Positions 48,501 to 52,136 of a stretch of DNA of 64,000 bases are shown piece by piece. Each line of letters opens with the position of its first letter. Position 1 is the stretch's first letter. A program made the position numbers and the translations under genes. The stretch lies in assembly GCF_963855985.1 (NCBI RefSeq), contig NC_087095.1, positions 14,952,001-15,016,000 on the forward strand, written 5' to 3'. Below the pieces are notes generated by a model that saw only the letters and a list, made by a program, of their open reading frames with translations, ran no database searches and was not told the DNA's origin. This DNA comes from Ostrinia nubilalis (taxonomy: Eukaryota; Arthropoda; Insecta; Lepidoptera; Crambidae).

Positions 48501-49195
48501 ATAACCGCGATTATTGTAGGCGTGGACGACATGCAGATGTTTAACTTACGTATTTCGTTTTTGTGAAATAACCCTTACCCCATCGTCATAAGCAACCGCA
48601 TATTGCAGGCGTGGACGACATGCAGATGTTTGACAATCGTCGTTTTTGCAAAATAACCCTTATCACCACTAAATAACCGCGTTAATTTCAGGCGTGGACG
48701 ACATGCAAATGTTTAACAATTACGTATTTTGTTTCTAAAAATTAAACCTTATCCCAACTAAATAACCGCGATTATTGTAGGCGTGGACGACATGCAGATG
48801 TTTAACTTACGTATTTTGTTTTTGCAAAATAGCCCTTACCCCATCGTCATAAGCAACCGCATATTGCAGGCGTGGACGACATGCGATGTTTGACAATCGT
48901 CGTTTTTGCAAAATAACCCTTATCACCACTAAATAACCGCGTTAATTTCAGGCGTGGACGACATGCAGATGTTTGACAATCGACAGCCAATTCGTTTTTG
49001 CAAAATAACTCTTATTCCAACTAAACAAGGTCGTTAATTGCAGGCGTGGACGACATGCAGATGTGCGAGCTGAGCCTGGAGGAGACGGGTCTGACGCGCA
49101 AGCGCGGCGCCGAGATCCTCGAGCACGAGTTCGAGCGCGAGTGGGCCCGCCACGCCGGCGCGCCATACGTGCCGCCCGACCTGCGCGCGCGCTAG
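272..49195 (+). CDS. jar: Unconventional myosin VI (jaguar), 5'-truncated by window, 20 exons
   Basis: Minus-end-directed actin motor acting in vesicle transport, membrane tethering and epithelial morphogenesis. Exons: 272-534, 1572-1721, 2274-2530, 4023-4180, 4979-5143, 5808-5931, 12692-12794, 13222-13419, 13823-14047, 16105-16312, 17790-18031, 33398-33510, 34216-34323, 34789-34926, 37563-37655, 38701-38745, 41293-41413, 45418-45535, 46537-46728, 49044-49195. The total is 3,173 nt; every junction is GT-AG and the phases sum to one open frame of about 1,057 residues. Visible hallmarks are switch I ([10 protein letters not shown]), switch II (DIAGFE), the SH1 helix region ([19 protein letters not shown]), the reverse-gear insert before an IQ motif ([17 protein letters not shown]), a highly charged E/R/A-rich helix, the RRL cargo motif, the WWY cargo motif and the conserved tail [19 protein letters not shown]. 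Family length is about 1,250 residues, so roughly 190 N-terminal residues including the P-loop lie upstream. Several introns hold arrays of the gene's own exons. Confidence 0.95.
560..805 (+). repeat. Two decayed partial copies of myosin VI exon 1 and its intron flank
   Basis: Bases 703-805 repeat the exon 1 stretch from ATTCGGCAAGTTCATGGAGG to GGATGACTAC with an internal deletion. About 628-660 is a weaker copy of the exon end ending CTACCAGGTTAG. The intron flank (tatctttgcaa, agaaattc, caaaatcttag) is repeated too. Neither copy is open through the exon. Confidence 0.75.
1124..1440 (+). repeat. About 2.5 tandem units of ~130 bp in intron 1
   Basis: The motifs gaattttaaacaa, caat-ggcaaaaa, tcagtgtattgaaac and gtgttatttct recur at about 1125, 1253 and 1380. 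The units are A-rich and noncoding. I see no link to a known element. Confidence 0.6.
1572..1721 (+). CDS. jar: Myosin VI exon 2 of window
   Basis: Fifty in-frame codons beginning [10 protein letters not shown] and ending DFQRLHQ. The acceptor is ttgacag and the donor gtaaaa. It is a motor-domain segment matching the family pattern CT-YF ... LDD-DF. Confidence 0.93.
1796..1958. mobile_element. MITE family B, copy 1
   Basis: An inverted-repeat element of about 165 bp, with ggcgcagaccaccgattttt at one end and aaaaatcgatggtctgc at the other. Other copies lie at 5398-5577 and, interrupted, at 57434-58535. Confidence 0.7.
1975..2045 (+). mobile_element. LINE 3'-tail fragment
   Basis: Contains ggcccatattactgtccgc and gtggtagggttgggacgtg, which recur in related form at about 54305-54370. 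It is a short relic of a LINE 3' region. Confidence 0.45.
2274..2530 (+). CDS. jar: Myosin VI exon 3 of window (parent of an intronic array)
   Basis: Starts after a strong polypyrimidine acceptor (ttttttctcccatcag) and ends ATCAT before gtaagt. It encodes [25 protein letters not shown] and the helix ending GGIKGTAI. Its 3' half is copied eight times in the following intron. Confidence 0.95.
2531..3765 (+). repeat. Exon 3-derived tandem array, eight copies, ~153-bp period
   Basis: Copies of the 3' ~120 nt of exon 3 plus its donor and ~33 nt of intron. Donor-equivalent GT positions are 2683, 2837, 2989, 3143, 3294, 3448, 3599 and 3754, against the working donor at 2531. Most keep ATCAT followed by gtaag or gtgag. 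Some are open in the original frame; at least two have an extra G (ggggggtagatg) and the last is decayed. Inter-copy spacers are too short to be normal introns. Confidence 0.92.
3766..4022. other. Rest of intron 3, no recognised element
   Basis: AT-rich sequence between the exon 3 array and exon 4. I see nothing recognisable in it. Confidence 0.5.
4023..4180 (+). CDS. jar: Myosin VI exon 4 of window (switch II)
   Basis: Encodes [20 protein letters not shown] and on to GVLDIAGF, the switch II region. The last base starts the Glu codon completed by exon 5. The acceptor is taattgcag and the donor gtgaga. Confidence 0.95.
4305..4425. other. Unclassified GC-rich block in intron 4
   Basis: A GC-rich stretch in AT-rich surroundings, bounded by near-matching inverted ends (TTATCCACGA and TCATGGATAA). 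It also contains aatttttgg, which looks like an Sm site. It is probably a small MITE, but I have no second copy. Confidence 0.3.
4501..4770. mobile_element. MITE family A, copy 1 (left end truncated)
   Basis: A palindromic element with agccgacactagcccatgtt on the left. Its reverse complement on the right runs on through catatacccatttacctaac to accctgta. Other copies are at about 12473-12665, 19602-19949 and 47368-47635. Confidence 0.8.
4979..5143 (+). CDS. jar: Myosin VI exon 5 of window
   Basis: Encodes [20 protein letters not shown] through YVDNQDCI-type sequence (here FVDNQDCI), the most conserved part of the myosin lower 50-kDa subdomain. The acceptor is tgccgcag and the donor gtaagg. 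Confidence 0.96.
5155..5215. repeat. (ATC)n run with RTE-like LINE tail fragment
   Basis: An (atc)n microsatellite followed by ttcagctacaggacgttc, a diverged match to the RTE tails at 31673 and 45129. The rest of intron 5 to 5397 shows nothing recognisable. Confidence 0.5.
5398..5577. mobile_element. MITE family B, copy 2
   Basis: A palindromic element with ends agtaggcgcacaccgttgat and atcaacggtgtgcgcctact. The ends are longer and cleaner than in copy 1. Confidence 0.8.
5808..5931 (+). CDS. jar: Myosin VI exon 6 of window
   Basis: Encodes [20 protein letters not shown] and on to KQLGTNNN; the acceptor is ttctaacag and the donor gtatta. The LLDEES motif is typical of the myosin lower 50-kDa domain. 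The next intron carries the nested LINE/hAT insertion. Confidence 0.95.
6554..9224 (+). pseudogene. hAT transposase with BED finger, split by an insertion
   Basis: The N-terminal part at 6554-6977 begins [17 protein letters not shown] and has a BED-type finger (CLIC ... HFTTKH). After the 787-bp insertion the protein continues near 7768 to 9224. It has [11 protein letters not shown] and [10 protein letters not shown] (likely two catalytic Asp sites), the hAT hallmark [15 protein letters not shown], and the C-terminal dimerisation block [19 protein letters not shown]. Apart from the insertion the frame reads through. It resembles the transposases behind GTF2IRD2/ZBED-like genes; that comparison is from memory of the family. 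Confidence 0.88.
6978..7764. mobile_element. 787-bp non-autonomous DNA element, copy 1, inside the hAT transposase
   Basis: Imperfect inverted ends: GAAGAATGTTCACTA on the left, and GAGAATGTTACTA as the reverse complement of the right end. AAT flanks both sides (6975-6977, 7765-7767). A near-identical 787-bp copy with the same AAT flanks lies at 16901-17687. It has no transposase ORF. Confidence 0.85.
12112..12240 (+). mobile_element. LINE 3'-end remnant
   Basis: Contains cccaaaagataaggagac, cataagggctacctttt and gaataaatatttttgattt. The same block recurs at about 54637-54770, so it is a dispersed retroelement tail. Confidence 0.6.
12242..12383. mobile_element. MITE family C, copy 1 (TA target)
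   Basis: Inverted ends cagtcggcgtcaaata and tatttgacgcggactg, flanked by TA. It is related to the copy at 37800-37922. The ends suggest a Tc1/mariner-type element. Confidence 0.8.
12470..12668. mobile_element. MITE family A, copy 2 (left arm deleted)
   Basis: Only the first bases of the left end (acagggtg) remain before the AT-rich core. The right arm is complete, reading ccatgttaacatgggctag and on to acactctgta. Confidence 0.75.
12692..12794 (+). CDS. jar: Myosin VI exon 7 of window
   Basis: Encodes [20 protein letters not shown] and [15 protein letters not shown], the conserved [10 protein letters not shown] block. The acceptor is actgtttgtag and the donor gtaaag. Confidence 0.95.
12855..13004. 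mobile_element. Repeat bounded by ctaaaatagtaagac inverted ends
   Basis: Left ctaaaatagtaagac and right gtcttactattttag are perfect inverted matches. The following gttgaaatggaacgcgaaag recurs inverted at about 33739-33767, so this is part of a dispersed lepidopteran repeat. Confidence 0.6.
13222..13419 (+). CDS. jar: Myosin VI exon 8 of window
   Basis: Sixty-six codons from [18 protein letters not shown] to LLMDKLKEN. The acceptor is tatttttcag and the donor gtaagt. It covers motor actin-interface helices. Confidence 0.95.
13823..14047 (+). CDS. jar: Myosin VI exon 9 of window (SH1 region; parent of an array)
   Basis: Seventy-five in-frame codons with FVRCIKPN, the SH1-helix block [19 protein letters not shown] and the end LSPKLFCE. 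The acceptor is gtatctccag and the donor gtcagt. The 3' two thirds recur in about nine copies over the next 1.6 kb. Confidence 0.95.
14048..15660 (+). repeat. Exon 9-derived tandem array, about nine copies, 183-bp period
   Basis: Each unit holds the last ~135 nt of exon 9, its donor and a ~50-nt spacer ending tgcag. Donor-equivalent GT positions are 14231, 14414, 14597, 14780, 14963, 15146 and 15329, then two decayed copies. The 183-bp period is 61 codons. Copies 1, 2, 4 and 5 share TAA and frame damage near their 5' end (gtataagagctaatgg). Copies 3 and 6 are open in the original frame. Confidence 0.92.
15775..16050 (-). mobile_element. RTE-type LINE 3' fragment
   Basis: On the minus strand it encodes a reverse-transcriptase C-terminus: [20 protein letters not shown], then a [17 protein letters not shown] block and [11 protein letters not shown] before a stop. 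GRP-x-TWRR is typical of RTE-group LINE ends. The insertion is antisense to myosin VI. Confidence 0.75.
16105..16312 (+). CDS. jar: Myosin VI exon 10 of window (converter and reverse-gear insert)
   Basis: Encodes [31 protein letters not shown] and the myosin VI-specific insert running to AVLSIVK. The acceptor is ttttctccag and the donor gtaagt. An RTE LINE remnant ends about 55 bases upstream of the acceptor. Confidence 0.95.
16485..16752. mobile_element. MITE, PIF/Harbinger-like, TTA target duplication
   Basis: Long inverted ends: AGCCATGTATTCATTAGGCA on the left and TGCCTAATGAATACATGGCT on the right. TTA flanks both sides (16482-16484, 16753-16755). Confidence 0.8.
16901..17687. mobile_element. 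787-bp non-autonomous DNA element, copy 2
   Basis: Same length, ends and AAT flanks as the copy at 6978-7764; only a handful of substitutions were noticed on reading. It occupies most of intron 10. Confidence 0.85.
17790..18031 (+). CDS. jar: Myosin VI exon 11 of window (IQ motif and lever-arm bundle; parent of the largest array)
   Basis: Encodes [20 protein letters not shown] (IQ motif, calmodulin site) followed by the helical lever-arm extension ending [11 protein letters not shown]. The acceptor is atcattacag and the donor gtaaga. It enters in phase 1 and leaves in phase 0. The sequence from about codon 25 on is repeated some 13 times downstream. Confidence 0.95.
18672..18775 (+). other. 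Candidate pseudo-exon (unit D), one of nine
   Basis: The tract gtttttgttttttaaacttt ends ttaag at about 18673 and is followed by an ORF-like stretch [20 protein letters not shown], with a GT donor (atgtgaga here; atgtaaga or aggtaaga in others). It is the only unit type with a good polypyrimidine tract. Its length of about 101 nt is not a multiple of three, so inclusion between exons 11 and 12 would shift frame. Confidence 0.4.
19602..19949. mobile_element. MITE family A, copy 3, inside the exon 11 array
   Basis: Both arms are present (cagggtgttaggtaaatggg at the left, its complement at the right). The sister array unit near 18190 shows the uninterrupted site (aatatatataaaaggtaag), which defines the insertion and a TA-type target. 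Confidence 0.85.
25600..26060 (-). pseudogene. LINE RNase H-domain remnant inside the foldback element
   Basis: On the minus strand about 25880-25760 reads [20 protein letters not shown], then [10 protein letters not shown], matching the usual LINE RNase H end (W-PGH-GI-GNE-AD-LA). Upstream reading is frameshifted and fragmentary. Confidence 0.6.
26990..27560 (+). repeat. ~120-bp tandem repeats within the hAT, left set
   Basis: Four or five units contain cccacgggaacgggagttag, gggaaaaaacatttgtatga and ttggcatgcaggtacctta. The set ends in a Lep1/Helitron-like terminus (tcgcgggcggccgctagt). An inverted set of the same units lies at about 28580-29150. Confidence 0.8.
27770..28560 (+). repeat. 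~155-bp tandem repeats with one inverted unit, centre of the hAT
   Basis: Four direct units carry caaaatcaaaagtgtcggcc, gtgctgtattctgacagaat and ggcaccaaagctgtagcacc. A final inverted unit spans about 28405-28560, making a palindromic core. Confidence 0.8.
30400..31041 (+). repeat. Exon 11-derived array, right fragment
   Basis: A continuation of the array beyond the foldback element. It has one full F copy (donor end at 30585), one S copy (about 30659-30701), one D copy (about 30804-30893) and a truncated F copy ending near 31040 inside GQLK. Confidence 0.9.
31194..33318 (+). mobile_element. Degenerate hAT transposon, 8-bp TSD CCCTCACG
   Basis: The ends are TAGGGTTGCCAAC and GTTGGCAACCCTA, flanked by ccctcacg at 31186-31193 and 33319-33326. 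Transposase relics: an N-terminus near 32022 ([13 protein letters not shown]), then a frameshifted BED-type start, and a C-terminal block near 33040-33150 ([20 protein letters not shown]). It contains a (tta)n run and an RTE fragment. Confidence 0.85.
31673..31878 (-). mobile_element. RTE-type LINE 3' end, antisense, inside the hAT
   Basis: The plus strand shows catcatttcagccataggac and gaacataggcctcccccaat. The minus strand encodes [20 protein letters not shown] followed by TDD, the typical RTE reverse-transcriptase C-terminus. Confidence 0.8.
33398..33510 (+). CDS. jar: Myosin VI exon 12 of window
   Basis: Encodes [20 protein letters not shown] and [15 protein letters not shown]. The acceptor is taattccag and the donor gtacat. 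It is joined to exon 11 across a 15.4-kb intron containing the exon 11 array, a foldback element and two hAT elements. Confidence 0.92.
33738..33966 (-). mobile_element. tRNA-derived SINE, copy 1 (minus)
   Basis: Contains the complement of a B-box-like GGGTTCAGTCC beside ccgccgctcgactattgtgg, and a tail matching the plus-strand copy at 55110-55290 (attactaatagtcccgttag here, inverted there). Divergence is moderate. Confidence 0.65.
33965..34174. mobile_element. MITE family D, copy 1 (210 bp, TA target)
   Basis: A nearly perfect palindrome beginning aagcctggtccg; both arms carry gacccc-aagctacccatccttatcgctcgcgcgtaatta in opposite senses. TA flanks. The second copy at 38866-39075 is the same length. 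Confidence 0.85.
34216..34323 (+). CDS. jar: Myosin VI exon 13 of window (charged helix)
   Basis: Encodes [20 protein letters not shown] and [17 protein letters not shown], a charged stable-helix segment. The acceptor is atttacag and the donor gtgagt. Confidence 0.92.
34381..34526. mobile_element. Small MITE in intron 13
   Basis: Inverted ends aagggtggattcgaccaaac and gtttggtcgaatcggacctt around an AT-rich core. Confidence 0.6.
34789..34926 (+). CDS. jar: Myosin VI exon 14 of window (charged helix; parent of an array)
   Basis: Encodes [20 protein letters not shown] and [20 protein letters not shown]. It is 138 nt, in phase with its neighbours, with acceptor cttatacag and donor gtagga. Seven further copies follow at 28-nt spacing, all with a stop or frameshift, so this copy is taken as the working exon. 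Confidence 0.9.
34927..35983 (+). repeat. Exon 14-derived tandem array, seven copies
   Basis: Copies at 34955-35092, 35121-35224, 35253-35356, 35385-35488, 35517-35653, 35682-35818 and 35847-35983, each between a complete acceptor (ctatacag) and a GT donor, with 28-nt spacers. Copy 1 has an in-frame TAG (cgcctcgcctag). Copies 2-7 lack one A (cgcaagcgg for cgcaaagcgg) and are frameshifted; copies 2-4 also lack 33 nt. Confidence 0.95.
36141..37113. mobile_element. Dispersed lepidopteran repeat with three internal ~300-bp units
   Basis: Begins aaccggccaagtgcgagtcg and gcaccgagggttccgtac, and ends gaggtacggaaccctaaaaa. Internal units repeat gaatttcaacttgatagctc, ctacgcgttcatgagg and gccaaatttcaagattct. 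These terminal motifs are familiar from many lepidopteran genomes; I cannot assign a class. Confidence 0.6.
37124..37334. mobile_element. MITE in intron 14
   Basis: Inverted ends caatgggtgcgtttagcg and cgccaaacgcacccaatg. Confidence 0.7.
37563..37655 (+). CDS. jar: Myosin VI exon 15 of window
   Basis: Encodes [20 protein letters not shown] and [11 protein letters not shown], the end of the charged helix and start of the linker to the cargo domain. The acceptor is tcaatcacag and the donor gtatac. Confidence 0.9.
37800..37922. mobile_element. MITE family C, copy 2 (TA target)
   Basis: Ends cagtcggcgtcaaatac and tatttgacgctgactg, TA flanks, related to 12242-12383. Confidence 0.8.
37923..38700. 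other. Rest of intron 15, no recognised element
   Basis: AT-rich sequence with a weak A/T palindrome near 38285-38400. I see no gene or repeat shared with the window. Confidence 0.5.
38701..38745 (+). CDS. jar: Myosin VI 45-nt microexon 16 of window
   Basis: Fifteen codons ([15 protein letters not shown] plus a split Arg). The acceptor gtttgcacag and donor gtaccc preserve phase (1+42+2), and skipping it would also keep frame. It lies where vertebrate myosin VI has alternatively spliced inserts before the cargo domain, so it may be a cassette exon; that regulation is an inference. Confidence 0.78.
38866..39075. mobile_element. MITE family D, copy 2
   Basis: Same 210-bp palindrome and TA flanks as 33965-34174. 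Confidence 0.85.
39618..40412. mobile_element. Inverted-repeat element hosting a second insertion
   Basis: Left ccttagtgcgagttt and right aaactcgcactaag face each other. A related element, inverted and shorter, is at 46133-46305. The middle (about 39822-40310) is a separate repeat with ends accgacttcaaaaaaaggag and tgaagtcggt. Confidence 0.65.
39822..40310. mobile_element. Repeat with accgacttcaaa ends, copy 1
   Basis: Terminal accgacttcaaaaaaaggag and ttgaagtcggt. It contains tandem units with ccccaagggtg-aaaattgggg and cgcaatatctccgccgatta. An inverted copy lies at 60187-60602. Confidence 0.7.
40413..40975. other. Intron 16 segment, no recognised element
   Basis: AT-rich. I see nothing shared with other parts of the window. 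Confidence 0.5.
40979..41099. mobile_element. Small inverted-repeat element
   Basis: Ends ccgatcgagttaactgcaca and gtgcgcagttagcgcgatc, with inner gaggtgtg/cacacctc pairing. GC-rich compared with its flanks. Confidence 0.55.
41103..41237. mobile_element. Palindromic MITE just upstream of exon 17
   Basis: Left aggtggaattgtgtaaagca and right tgctttacacaattccacct are exact complements. They lie within 60 bases of the exon 17 acceptor. Confidence 0.75.
41293..41413 (+). CDS. jar: Myosin VI exon 17 of window (cargo-binding domain start)
   Basis: Encodes [20 protein letters not shown] and [20 protein letters not shown], highly conserved in insect and vertebrate myosin VI. The acceptor is atgtgcgtag and the donor gtcagt. 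The pyrimidine tract is poor and a palindromic MITE ends about 55 bases upstream. Confidence 0.93.
41465..44866 (+). mobile_element. Nearly complete CR1/Zenon-like LINE
   Basis: The 5' region carries ttccgtgggagagccatgct and gtttcgccgagtgagtgagg. One long ORF follows, then taccatcaggtgatccgtct, ctcgtttgcctcctatcaca and an A-tail at 44842-44866. These end motifs are familiar from CR1-type LINEs of Lepidoptera. It sits in intron 17 in sense orientation. Confidence 0.85.
41686..44793 (+). CDS. LINE ORF2 protein: APE endonuclease and reverse transcriptase, intact
   Basis: An uninterrupted ORF of 1,035 codons; the conserved part begins near M at 41870 ([16 protein letters not shown]), so that may be the real start. 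Endonuclease motifs are [17 protein letters not shown] and SSDHCLI. Reverse-transcriptase motifs are [52 protein letters not shown] and the catalytic HCYADDS near 43908. The C-terminal end [19 protein letters not shown] and on to GVYGRR is typical of CR1 LINEs in moths and butterflies. No ORF1 is seen. The lack of stops suggests a recent insertion. Confidence 0.88.
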   Translation: MIAQLKTILPQEGTSCVSVGESLTGHPCSGHNTPERGCPGRPSYSGEGKTALNTWGKSKFTMAPPATLTVDFCNIRGLHSNLNAVHHHLETAKPALLFLTETQISSPADTSYLSYPGYKLEHAFVPRAGVCVYVGGNISSRRLSHLESRDLSILWLRVDSDDHPRVYACLYRSHSGDAETDRLIEHVQMAAESVQQQIPSAEIVILGDFNAHHTEWLGSSKTDHAGRSVHDFAFAYGLTQLVTTPTRIPDVESQEPSLLDLLLTSHPDGYQLSVGAPLGSSDHCLIRSTVPLTCSPRPRVACSRRVWHYRSADWDEMRSFFASYPWRQVCFTQDDPSVVADLVADVVLQGMELFIPSSVVPIGGKSQPWFSQSCKKVLRRKQESYQAWANAARLRDENTSAIKKEFNFASRSFKRVIARAKSEHIGRIGGKLERLPSGTRAFWSLAKAIQGNFCTPSFPPLHMGNGSLAHDAKEKADLLGKLFASNSTLDDGGHEPPIIPRCESCMPDIRFHQSSVRLALFSLDIHKSSGPDGIPPIVLRTCAPELAPVLTRLFRLSYLSGIVPTSWRTALVHPIPKKGDRSNPSNYRPIAITSLFSKIMESIINSQLLRYLEAHQLLSDRQYGFRGGRSAGDLLVYLTHCWAQAIETKGEALAVSLDMAKAFDRVWHKALLSKLPSYGLPEKLCGWVASFLADRSIKVVVDSKCSDSMSVNAGVPQGCVLSPTLFLLHINDMLQISGIHCYADDSTVDAAYTGRANISRENVIESRNKLVSEIETSLKEVSDWGRRNLVQFNPTKTQVCAFTAKKLPFVVSRCFESTPLTASANIGILGVDISSEVQFRGHLEGKAKLASKKLGVLNRSRRYFTPAHRLQLYKAQVRPHMEYCSHLWAGAPQYQLLPLDRIERRAARIVDCQDISDRLDPLALRRDVSSLCIFYRMYHGECSEELSGLIPAATFRHRSTRQHFHPHHLDGWQSTTVRFSRNFLPRTTKLWNGLSSAVFPDGYDLQAFKRRAYLYLKGRQRTCNAPGSAGVYGRR
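45129..45365 (-). mobile_element. RTE-type LINE 3' fragment, rearranged
   Basis: (cat)n run, ctataggacgtccactgctg and gaacataggcctcccccaat, then a join to a different part of the same family (aagctgaagtggcaatgggc) with a short deletion or inversion. Confidence 0.7.
45418..45535 (+). CDS. jar: Myosin VI exon 18 of window (RRL motif)
   Basis: Encodes [20 protein letters not shown] and [19 protein letters not shown]. The RRL tripeptide is the known site for autophagy-type cargo adaptors. The acceptor is atttcctccag and the donor gtaaga. Confidence 0.95.
45785..45965 (+). mobile_element. LINE 3' tail
   Basis: Carries gtggtgactgagtttgttgc, cttctcagcacttgcc, ggtagggtaaaaagattatg and a ttgacttgactt tail after aataaag. 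Related pieces are at 54560-54640 and 55620-55715. Confidence 0.65.
46133..46305. mobile_element. Inverted-repeat element related to 39618-40412
   Basis: Ends gagtgtgagttta and taaactcacact. The core shares cgctaggggcgctgtac and tcttgaacgtttccgc with the other copy in inverse orientation. Confidence 0.6.
46537..46728 (+). CDS. jar: Myosin VI exon 19 of window (WWY motif; parent of a small array)
   Basis: Encodes [20 protein letters not shown] and [23 protein letters not shown] is the family's Dab2-type cargo site. The exon is GC-rich compared with its introns. Two near-identical 123-bp copies of its 3' part follow immediately. Confidence 0.95.
46729..47165 (+). repeat. Exon 19-derived tandem copies, 123-bp period
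   Basis: Two near-identical copies of the WWY-encoding part with donor (46744-46851 and 46867-46974), separated by the 16-nt gtgagtgacgtcacag. A third partial, diverged copy is at about 47087-47150. Read-through from the working exon meets TGA in the first donor. Confidence 0.93.
47368..47635. mobile_element. MITE family A, copy 4
   Basis: Both ends are present (cagggtgttaggtaaatggg ... ccatttacctaacacc), flanked by TA. Confidence 0.85.
47690..49043 (+). repeat. Exon 20 acceptor-derived tandem array, ~15 copies, ~88-bp period
   Basis: Each unit ends in a branch/pyrimidine region, an acceptor-like ttgcag and the first ~20 nt of exon 20 (gcgtggacgacatgcagatg), then diverts into tttaacaattacgtatttcg. 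Copies start near 47716, 47805, 47894, 47983, 48075, 48163, 48249, 48339, 48427, 48521, 48609, 48694, 48781, 48870 and 48956. The working acceptor is at 49043. Confidence 0.95.
49044..49195 (+). CDS. jar: Myosin VI terminal coding exon 20 of window
   Basis: Encodes [20 protein letters not shown] through YVPPDLRAR and a TAG stop at 49193-49195. The acceptor is gttaattgcag. The first 20 nt plus the acceptor are repeated about 15 times upstream. Confidence 0.95.
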
Positions 49196-50251
49196 GTAAA
49201 TAAACCAGAAAACTAAATTATTTTAATACCCCACTCGATAGGTTTTAGAAAAAAAAATTTTTTTTTGAAGACATTATGGCGCCTAAAATCCGCCATTTTT
49301 TTTTTTTTTTTCAATTTTAATATAGCCAGTGTCAGGCGATTATCACACTGCACCGCGCTCCGCCGCGGTACGCGGGACGACAGATTTAATCATTGTATGG
49401 AAGTACCTCAGTTTGTATAGAAAACACGCGCGGCACAACACACTGACAACGCGTCTGCGCGAGGGATTTTTTATATGAAATCACGTGGACCGCGGCGGAG
49501 CGCGGCGCAGTGTGATAATCGCCTCACTCTAAGACGAATCTAATGACACCTCTCACGCTAAAATCGGTCAAGCCGTTTAGGCTGGGTCATGCCAAAGAAA
49601 TATACATACATACATTCATACACTCGAAAACATAACCCTCCTTCTGGCGCAGTCGGGTAAAAACTCATAAAACTCTTATTTTTGCAAATAGGCTTTAAAA
49701 AACACTTTTACACGTCCCAGTATTAACCCTACCACTGCTTTGGGACAATAAATGGGCCAGTGCTGAGAAGAAGCAGCAATAAATAGTTCGTTCGTTTCAG
49801 CCGAAAGACTTCCGCTGCTGGACAAAGGCCTCCCCCAAGGATTTCCACAAAGACGGTCCTGCGCCGCTCGGAAAGAAGAGTTTTAATTAGCCTGTCAGTT
49901 AACCTATCAAAAAATACTCGAAACGTATTCTTCACTACTTCAAACTAATGAAAACTGAAAGAGATAAAACGCACTTTGTTACGTCACGCGGAACTTTAAC
50001 GCACCATAATTTTGTCATTACTTGTTTGATTGACAAATGAAATATAGGTACGTGTCAAATATTTCTTGATAATTGACGGATTAAAAGTATTTTTTTTTAG
50101 AAAATAAATAAAATTAAACGAGTTCAATGCTAAGCATCTATGTACTTCTCTGAATCCCTTCAATGCAGATGATAATTTACAAACGAGTAAATAATATAAA
50201 CAACCATTTATTACGTCCACAATAATTATACTTTATTAATTTATTGTTTAC
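49196..50251 (+). other. jar: Probable 3' UTR intron of myosin VI
   Basis: GTAAAT follows the stop codon directly and tattgtttacag precedes 50252. The interval is full of repeats, whereas the sequence after it is unique and leads to a poly(A) signal. A plain unspliced UTR is the alternative. Confidence 0.45.
49230..49650. mobile_element. Dispersed repeat with a nested palindromic MITE
   Basis: The inner MITE at about 49332-49533 has ends aggcgattatcacactgcac and gcagtgtgataatcgcct. The outer repeat carries ccgtttaggctgggtcatgc and (cata)n. An RTE-like tail piece (ggacaaaggcctcccccaag) follows at about 49800. Confidence 0.6.
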
Positions 50252-51230
50252 AGATACCCAAACATTCCAAGCAACAACTTGCAGAATACGCGCCATCGAA
50301 ACAAACGTATACGTGCGCTGTCGACGAATTTCGTCTCAAAATTCCATACAAATAAGATACAAAGTGCTTTGTTACGTGCCTTCGCGGGTTCCTACATTAT
50401 GTTAGTGCAATATATTTTATTCGAGAATGTTCCACCGTAAAAAACACGTATAGTAGACAGAGGTAGCTATATAAAAATAATATATTTACAAAAGCAAAAA
50501 AATATAATATGTAATAAGTAGAATAAATTAAATTCACACGTGCCTACATTTATGTGAAAAAAGTCCTAATGAAATCATTTAAAATGCACATTAAACTAGT
50601 ACATACATACAGTGTAGTTAAACTGTTTTAGTGATAGATGTAATTTAAATGAAATGCTTTGTTTAATTTTGTAAACTGTGATTATTTTGAGAGGTATTCA
50701 GGTTATATTTAAGGTTTTTGTAGGAGAAATATAGTATTTATTCCAAGCATTCCTTGTCATTATGTAAGACTGGAGAGCTGCTATTTTTTGTAATATGTAC
50801 AATTTAACAATCAGTATTGTCCCGAAGTGCCTTAAACTTTGGAATACAAATTAACATTCCGGGAAAAGACTTTACTTTTACAAATTTTAATAACAAAAAA
50901 ATATTATTTATGGTTACTTGATAAAGTACCAATAGTAAATTATAGTACAAGTGAAAAATACATATTATGAATTAAATAGGTGCACTTATCTGTAGAAATA
51001 GTAAATAAAAGTTCTTTTCGACCTACTTATTTCTTAAGAATGAAATCACCTAATTGATAATCAGTTCAAACAAGTTACATTTAATTATGTAAATACCCTA
51101 TACCCCGTATCTCACAGTTTGAGACATATTGTATTAAAAGTGCCTTATAGTTTGATGCAGTTAGTACGTGACCTCTGTATTTGTGTATTTTTATGCTTTA
51201 CCAAATAAAAATAATAACTTGAAAGTTTGT
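50252..51230 (+). other. jar: Putative 3' UTR of myosin VI
   Basis: Unique AT-rich sequence without a long ORF, ending near AATAAA at 51205-51210 and a GT-rich stretch (gaaagtttgttttatttga). Assignment depends on the proposed intron 49196-50251. Confidence 0.45.
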
Positions 51231-51536
51231 TTTATTTGATTAGTCCGCATTAGAACTAAAAGTGAATGTAAGTATGATTTTATAAAGCGTGCAGTTATGT
51301 AAAAAAACTATTAAAACTATTATTAAACTTTATTAGTTGTGATAAGGTTTGCAATCTCAATGTATGGCCAGAAAATCCACCAGAGGACTATGATCACTTT
51401 TTCCAATTTGTTAGCCATTGGTGATCTTTTTAAAAACAACAGAATTTTCTTTTGATAAGTTTATAAGATTTTACAGTATAGAATTGCTAACCCCAGTGTC
51501 TGCATAATTATTTTTTAAGAAAAATCATATGAAATC

Positions 51537-51762
51537 TATACTAATATTATACCTAAATGCGAAAGTAACTCTGTCTGTCCCGCTTTCACGCCTAAACCAC
51601 TAAACCGATTTTGATGAAATTTGGCATAGATATAGTTTGAGTACCGGGAAAGGACATAGGATAGTTTTTATTCCGGTTTTTGAAACAGGGACGCCGCGAT
51701 AAAGTTTTTCTGTGACAGACAAAATTCCACGCGAGCGTAGCCGCGGGCGGAAAGCTAGTAGT
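51537..51762. mobile_element. Lep1/Helitron-like non-autonomous element
   Basis: Begins ctatactaatattatacc, contains cgattttgatgaaatttggc, and ends gtagccgcgggcggaaagct and agt. These are the usual ends of the short Helitron-like Lep1 repeats of Lepidoptera. Confidence 0.75.
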
Positions 51763-51957
51763 TAATAATCAAAAGCAGCACTAAGTATAAAAGCCTGTTT
51801 GTTTAGTGTTTCTTTCACGTAAATACAATTTAAATATAACGTATGCTCCCCAATTTTTATCGATTAATTGCTAATACCTCCATGATTAATAGTCTAATCG
51901 ATTTCACTTGAGAAAGTTGTTGTTCTTTTCCCGCCTAGCTACTATAGTTCCAAAATA

Positions 51958-52106
51958 CTGAACTGTCCTGTGCATGACATTGACAGTGGGGCGCCACCGT
52001 CAATACCGAAATCCGAATCGCTAGTTCCGATTTTTGCCATGTTGGAAACCATATAGTTGAACGATGGTAGCGCCCCCCTGTCATTGAGTTTGGCGGGACA
52101 GTTCAG
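51958..52106. mobile_element. Short inverted-repeat element upstream of NEMP
   Basis: Ends ctgaactgtcc and ggacagttcag; inner gacattgacagtggggcgcc pairs with ggtagcgcccccctgtca. It lies 260-410 bases before the NEMP start codon. Confidence 0.6.
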
Positions 52107-52136
52107 CGTGGGTCATCTATACTAAACTTGTCTTAA

